From contig CP142454.1 in assembly GCA_038049695.1 (NCBI GenBank), forward strand, positions 16,376,501 to 16,440,500: a stretch of DNA of 64,000 bases. Direction: 5' to 3'. The DNA comes from Cinnamomum chago. Its lineage: Eukaryota; Streptophyta; Magnoliopsida; Laurales; Lauraceae. The position numbers were made by a program, and so were the translations under genes. The notes beneath the pieces were generated by a model, which was not told the origin of the DNA, made no database searches, and saw only the letters and a program-made list of their open reading frames with translations. Shown here one piece after another: positions 58,006 through 64,000 of this stretch (positions are counted from its first letter, which is position 1; every line of letters begins with the position of its first letter).

Positions 58006-58822
58006 CTGGATTCAAAGTTGTAGCAACAACATATTTTTGGAATTTGGAGGAAGCCACGTCATTTGAAATTCAAGTTTTCGGTCACATTTCCAACACTCTT
58101 TGGATGTTAATATTTTTTTTCCCATTGTTGCCCTTTTCAACAATCTTTTCATCTTTGCCCCTTGCAAAATTGTCTCACCTTTACGTTCTTCTCCAAAACA
58201 TCTTTCCTAGTCACAATTAAATCAAGGGATTTTTGGGAAAAAAATTAAGTTTAAATCTGTTAGTTATAACTAATCTATAACTTACACATTTTATCCTTCC
58301 ACTTTCAACATAAAACTACTTTAAGTCTTCTTCCGTCTTTTCATCCCCAATATTTTCTACCATTTCTTTGTATGTTTTCATTTTCTTTTCACCTTACTTG
58401 TATATTCTAAACTCTTAGATCAAGAAAAGAGGTATTGTCGTAATCTTTTTTTCTTTTATTTCTTATTTAAAATTTTATGCTCTATTTATATTAAATTGTT
58501 GTTAGTAAGTGTTTAAATGGTGATTTACAAGATCTGAATTTATTTTTAATTGGTTTTTATATATGTTGCTGCATATTTAATGGGCAAACTAGCCTGTGCA
58601 TATCCTGAGTTATTGTGCTAGTTATCCATTATGTGAGAAGACGTGGAGGTATGAGATGGTTTTTGCATTTGTTTCTTTTTGGGTATGGAGCTCAATAGAC
58701 TTTGTGAGGAATTGTTTAGCTAGATAGGGCAATGATGTGAAATAATAGAAAACTGTTTACTTGCTAAAGAAAAAGCTTTATTTTTAAGCTTCTCATCTCC
58801 TGTGTTCACTCCGGTGGTGTCG
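58006..58822. other. Upstream region of the carboxypeptidase-like gene
   Basis: AT-rich sequence without a recognised gene. The promoter and 5' UTR of the plus-strand gene should be here. A TATA-like TATTTTTAAGC lies about 30 bp before the start codon, too near to be a firm call. Confidence 0.4.
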
Positions 58823-61800
58823 ATGAAAATGGCTGCAACTGCAACCAAGGAAAACTTTCTTTCCTTAATCTCTCAGCATCTCGTGGTGCTGCTGGTGGTG
58901 GTATGCATTTCATATTGTTGTCATGCAAACTCTAAATGGCCGGTCAGATATCTTCCGGGCTTCAATGGCCCTCTTCCCTTCCATATGGAAACAGGGTAAG
59001 CTAAAGTTTCTCATATTTTTTGTATTAGTGAGTGTCATCTGTTCGATCAAGGGCATATTTTAGCAGCGTTGCGGAAAACCGATTCTACAGACAACCCTTT
59101 CCATGTTTCGTAGAAATTCAAATTCGAAACCTATTGGACGGTTTTCCGCAACATTACAAGAAGTTAAGTTTATTTAAGGGGATTGACATATTAATTCCCT
59201 TTAAACCCTGTTCCCCCAATTTTATGACTGAATATCTATTAATGTCACCAAGAGTTGTTTGACATTAGTTCACAATTTTTTTTTTTTTTTTTATAACTTT
59301 TCTGTCTATGATATCATGGGATCCAGGTCTATATAAGAACACAGTTTAGATTTCTTAATGTACGGGCTTTTCAACTTGTTTACATTTAGATCGCATGATT
59401 TCATGGGATTCAGATCATAAAAGTAAATAAAAAAATGTGGACGAGTAGATTTTCAGTTATGAAATTGAGGATGTAGGGTTTAAGAGAAATTAATAGGTCA
59501 AATTCTCTTTATTTAATGTAGAACTAATTTCAACACCAAGGAAAATCGTTTTTACTCTCCATTCTCTTTTTTGTGAAAAAAATGACCACACAAACGTGCC
59601 ATAAGTTACCCATGACCATGAGAGTTTTAATTTATTTTGTTTGTTGATGTAGGTACGTGGGAATGGGGGAGGCGGATGAAGACCAGCTCTTTTACTACTT
59701 CGTGAAGTCTGAGACCAATCACAGAGAAGACCCTCTTATCATGTGGCTTACAGGGGGTCCTGGTTGCTCAGCATGGAGTGGCTTTGTATCTGAATCAGGT
59801 ATATATGCTGTGGCCATTTTTGTTTATTTATTTACATCTCAAAGATCCTAAAAACTATTGAGAATAGAAGCTTGTAATTTATTTTAAAGTCTGAGTATTT
59901 TGAAAATCTTGAAAGGATTGATATGACTCGAGATGTGATTGCAAGATGCATACACTGAGTCACTGCTCAGCTTTAAAATGATCATTTTCATTACATCAAC
60001 CAAAGCCCAAACCTTCACCTGTTGATTAAAAGGATACTAGTATGAGGGAATGAGGGATACATATCCTATCATTTCTGAGCTCTTATCCACTAATGTTGTC
60101 CAACAGATGGCTGGACAAGTGCGTACTACAGGCCGCAATCCACCCCAGGTTTTCTACCAAAACAAAAATCCCAGGCAACATCACGTTAAAGCTAAGGACG
60201 TGTTTGTCAATTAATTATTTAAAGTAAAGTAAAGTGAATTCAGACAATAAATGACAAGGGGTCATATCAGATATACACACTTTCAAAATTCCTTTCAAAA
60301 TTTTCTAACATCTTACATTTTATTCTCTTTTGATTTGATGCTTCATCTCACCATACGTCCAAATAGGCACAGAAATTTGACTTGAAGGGTTATCTTTGAC
60401 CTCAAATACAAAGTCCAAATGACACCCAGACTTTCTTAGGTTTGATTTACTAGGGTCGGTGGCAAGTAATTATTTTCCATATCACCTCACTTCGTTTTCT
60501 AATGAAGGAAAAATTATTTGATGGTAATCTATGAATCTTGTCCCCTATTTCTTCAATTTTAACCACATTTAGAAAATAAATTAATTTCTCAGTATTTCAA
60601 GGAATTCAATTCCTTGCTATGAAAAAGGGGTGTAACCTTTTAAGTTCCCCCGAGTATGGTTAAATATATATCATTCAAATGTGACAAAATGTAATGGTGA
60701 TCAATGATGTTGGAACATTGTCAAATTAGAAGTGCAACTCAAGGGATAGATTTATGTCAATGATTAAAATGATCATAGGTGATAGATGTGCCTCCAAAAA
60801 AATGCCTCTATGATCCCTCGTATTTGTGCTTCTCTTTTTTTATTTTTTTTCATACAATTCATCAGGATCAATCCATTCCGTTTGTTTGCACCCACTACCC
60901 CAAATTACCATAAATAAGTATAGTGTTACTGTCAATTTTGGTAAGATACGGCCTCTTTCAACCGATGGATCAATTCACAACAAAAGCACATAAAAGTTAC
61001 TGACTCTAGTCTTTAATATTAGCGGATATTGTAATATGATGGATGTGAGAAGACATACCTGGCTGTTGCTGTCTTCTTCTCCGTTCTCCTCTCTATCCCT
61101 CTTCCGTTTTGCTGTGTAGTGTGCCTGCTGGGAATTGCCTCTTTACTCGTTCCATGTGACAATGGCTTGGGAGGTTTTAATTCACAATTGGGGGCTCCAC
61201 AGTGGGGCCCACATTCGAGAAGATCTAACCTACTAATTTCAATGGCACTTGTTTTGATATACGGTTTGCAATATTTTTATGGGCATCACAATGGGCCCAC
61301 ATTGTATACATTTAGCCCCTCAATTAAAAATGTCCTACTTGTTTTGAGTGTTACCATTCATTAGGGCCGACTTATAAAAATATAAATCATTCAAAACAAA
61401 TGCCACCTTAAAGGGGTCATCAATCAGGTTTATTCCAATAGAAATTAAGCCACTATTAGCATATTAATTATTGAAATACATGTGGATAAAGTTTTAAAAT
61501 CCAGGTGTTAAATAGTGGTCAATCTAAAGGATATATAATAAAAGTATGAAAAACAATAGGCCCAAGATTAAACACTAAAACCTAATACAGGTCATTAGTA
61601 AACATCGATACAGGATATGTTATGACTTAGGAGGATCGATATTTTATTTTAAAGTATGTACTAATGAAAAAGGACATTGTTTTCTAGCATTTTTCAATAT
61701 CCTAGATATTTTGGATATTTTTTTAAAAATTTTCTTGGTAATTTTTTCCACGTCGCCACAACCGCAAACTGCAACCGTTACCATGATTTTAAACCATTTT

Positions 61801-63724
61801 CAAGAGTGATTTTTTTATTTTTTATTTTGGCTTATGGGATTCTTCTTCAATTAATTCAAACACTTCACATTTATAAACATAAATGAATTGGAATAGGATC
61901 GAATATGGCACTTATTCAATATCATCTATTGTTGGATTGAAATTGGGAAAAAAAGTAATTTAATGATCATTAAATTTGAGAGCCATAGATCAAACTTGGT
62001 TTCTAATGAGATTGGTGTTTTGAATATTGCACGTCTCTTTTAGATCTTTCGATCTCCCACCGCCCCATGATTGACATGGCCTTAGGTGGGCTTGACAAAA
62101 AGGTTGCTCACTGACAGTGCTCCAGAGAGGGCGACCTTTTAAAATATTACTATAAAGTTGTTCATATTAAAGAGGACACTATCAAGTTACCAAGTATTTT
62201 TTTTTTCTTTTGCATTTGTGCGATGCTGTATAAGAAATGAGGGTAATGCAATTGAACATGGATAAATCGGTTTCAAACTAGATATGTTAAGCATACAAGT
62301 GGAGCTCTTCCAAAGCAGTATATCTACAAGGATTTTCACCTATGAGCGGACCACATATATGCTTTTGTGGTCTAGCTCCTGGAGACCACTTGGATTGTTC
62401 TGTATCATTGGGCTTAAGATGGATAGAAAGGTATTTTATGGATGAGGCTTATGCAAAAATTTAGCCCCATGAAATTTCTCTGGCCCATGTAACTAGCTAA
62501 AAAATTAATAGTCTTTTAACTATAGAGGTTTTTAAGTCTCAATCCAACTATGAATAAGGGTTGATGTCTTGATGAGCATAAAACTAGACATAATGACAGA
62601 TCATGTGGTATAAAGGTGAGAAGAAAGCTATACTAATGAAAGGTGGGCCCAAGTGGGCCCTTAGAGCTATACTGCACATGGAGTCCACTTGTAGGAGGAT
62701 ATCAATGTTGTATATGCTTTCAAATTGCAAGGTGATCAAGGATTTGTAGACTCTTAAAAAATGCATCCTTTTGTGAAGTAGCTGTAATCTAATCTGATAT
62801 CTAAATCCGGAAACCTTTGCATTGTATTTGAAGCTAAATTTCTCCCGGTCCAAAAGAAGCTTTCTAAACCACAGTTTTTTTTTTTTTTTTTCCCTTCTTC
62901 TGATGAAACAAGAGGGGCATTTTGGACAATGGGATAATCATTGAGATCCCAAATGGGCTGTATAAAATCCTCCAATTTAATTACTTTGGACCCATTTGTT
63001 TCCATAGAATTGAACACACAAAAAATTATTGTTCAAATGAGTTCAAACAAAGGATCATTGAAGGCATGAGAGGACATTAGAGGTGAAGGCTATAAGGTGG
63101 GATCTAGACTTTCCAAGAATGTGAATTACTAGCTAGGCTGATGGGCCGGTGGCTAAGTATTCATTTTGCATCTCCTCTGATTAAATTCCCATTAATAGGG
63201 AATTATTTGATGATCATTTTTGGACATCCAACTTTATTCTTAAATTTAAATATCTAGATATGCGTATTAGAATTCCTAAGAATTGAATTACATGAAACAA
63301 AGCACCTAATATGTAGTAATCAACAATCCGTATCTAGGGCATTTCTTTTCGAAATTAAAATCTATTCATCTAATTATAAATGAATGGTGATATGTCTTGC
63401 CCGTTACATTGCAGGCCCTTTGATTATGGAGTACAAGGAGTACAATGGCAGCATACCAGGTTTATTGCTGAACCCACATTCATGGACAAAGGTTTGTTTG
63501 TAAGGCCAAAATAATTTTTCAATGAACTAATTTTGAATATGGCCACGAGCAGTTTTAACCATTCAGATTTCTTACGATCTCATTGTTGATTGAGCTGAAA
63601 TTTTTAGATAGCAAGTATCATCTTTGTGGATTCACCTGTTAGGACTGGGTTTTCATATTCGAAAGGCAACAAGAAGAGCGGAGACTTTAAAGCGTCGAAA
63701 GAAATCTATCAGTTTCTAAGAAAG
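58823..63724 (+). CDS. Serine carboxypeptidase-like protein (SCPL clade I), 5' part only
   Basis: Four exons are visible, 58823-58995, 59653-59798, 63415-63491 and 63608-63724, in phase with GT-AG introns and encoding the first 171 residues. The gene continues past the window, so the catalytic Ser, Asp and His are not seen. After a signal-anchor-like stretch ([17 protein letters not shown]) come [30 protein letters not shown], the oxyanion-hole motif [12 protein letters not shown] and [16 protein letters not shown], all standard for SCPL proteins of the clade that includes sinapoylglucose acyltransferases. These are secretory or vacuolar enzymes. Two departures from the usual wording are ESG where EIGP is common and PVRTG where PVGTG is nearly universal. 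Start: first ATG at 58823; a second ATG two codons on is possible. Intron 2 is 3.6 kb. Confidence 0.9.
62879..62892. repeat. Poly-T tract in SCPL intron 2
   Basis: A T homopolymer followed by CCCTTCTTC. Otherwise the 3.6-kb intron shows no recognised element. Confidence 0.8.
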
Positions 63725-64000
63725 GTCACCTTTAACTTTTTTAAGTTCATTGTATCCACCTTTAATTTTTTTCACATTGTTCCATTGATCCTAGCCACGG
63801 GAAAAAAAAAAAAATAACCTACATGCTAGATCCATAATATCTTGGTGACCAAAAATTGTTGGTGAGCCAAATCGGATGAGGGGTTAAGATTACTGCTGGG
63901 AACCTTTATGATAGATATAATCTCAACCATCCAAATTATTGGCTAGATTATCCGATTGGTGTGATCTTATAGTAATTAGGTCCACAAATGGTGTGCCAGA
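63725..64000 (+). other. Intron 4 of the carboxypeptidase-like gene (incomplete)
   Basis: GT at 63725 follows the AAG of exon 4. No acceptor with a recognisable next exon is found before the window ends. Confidence 0.7.

Noticed and set aside
1..64000. CRISPR arrays, operons, bacterial-type promoters, tRNA or rRNA genes
   Set aside because: None is present; the only tRNA-like sequences are SINE heads, and the genes are eukaryotic with introns.

Overview
The window is nuclear DNA of a flowering plant. The split genes have canonical GT-AG introns, some of them 4-5.5 kb long. The protein families are plant ones: an MRS2 magnesium transporter, a multidomain FKBP-TPR immunophilin, a serine carboxypeptidase-like acyltransferase-clade protein and an organellar YqgF protein. 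The rest is AT-rich DNA loaded with plant transposons. The long TE-filled introns would suit a woody, larger-genome angiosperm, but I cannot name the species.

Layout, left to right. (1) 1-7.5 kb is intergenic: a Helitron 3' end, then a young 3.95-kb gag-only LTR retrotransposon (2580-6529) inserted in an older LINE-like tail. (2) 7.55-14.09 kb, minus strand: a six-exon YqgF/RuvX-type Holliday-junction-resolvase-like gene. Its 5.3-kb third intron holds a LINE RNase H relic, RTE LINE tails, two SINEs and a 168-bp duplication. (3) 15.4-15.6 kb: a 5'-truncated RTE LINE with a clear target duplication. (4) 16.5-19.9 kb: an almost complete PIF/Harbinger transposon (ORF1 plus DDE transposase, each broken by one TGA). 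(5) 20.16-20.34 kb: a SINE with a perfect 15-bp target duplication. (6) 20.87-22.76 kb, plus strand: a small PsaN-like thylakoid-lumen protein gene in three exons. (7) 24.2-35.65 kb, minus strand: an MRS2-3-type Mg2+ transporter in six exons, with copia, RTE and hAT-like debris in intron 4 of the listed gene model. (8) 37.08-38.37 kb: a 1.29-kb non-autonomous hAT element with perfect 8-bp target duplications. (9) 40.67-41.15 kb: a degenerate ~49-bp repeat array. (10) 42.08-56.10 kb, plus strand: a 13-exon gene for an FKBP62/ROF1-like protein (three FKBP domains plus TPR) of 612 aa. (11) 57.8-58.0 kb: a long palindrome or hairpin. (12) 58.82 kb to the end: the 5' part (four exons) of a serine carboxypeptidase-like gene that runs off the window.

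The five host genes are unrelated housekeeping or metabolic genes on both strands and form no operon or pathway cluster. Four of the five exon models close in phase with complete stop codons; the fifth is cut by the window edge. No clearly new biological system was found. The most interesting material is a tRNA-derived SINE family with at least three copies, the gag-only LTR element with its palindromic GC-rich domain, the near-intact Harbinger element, an FKBP-TPR protein whose usual catalytic FKBP domain has lost key residues, and a possible AC splice acceptor in the Mg2+ transporter gene.
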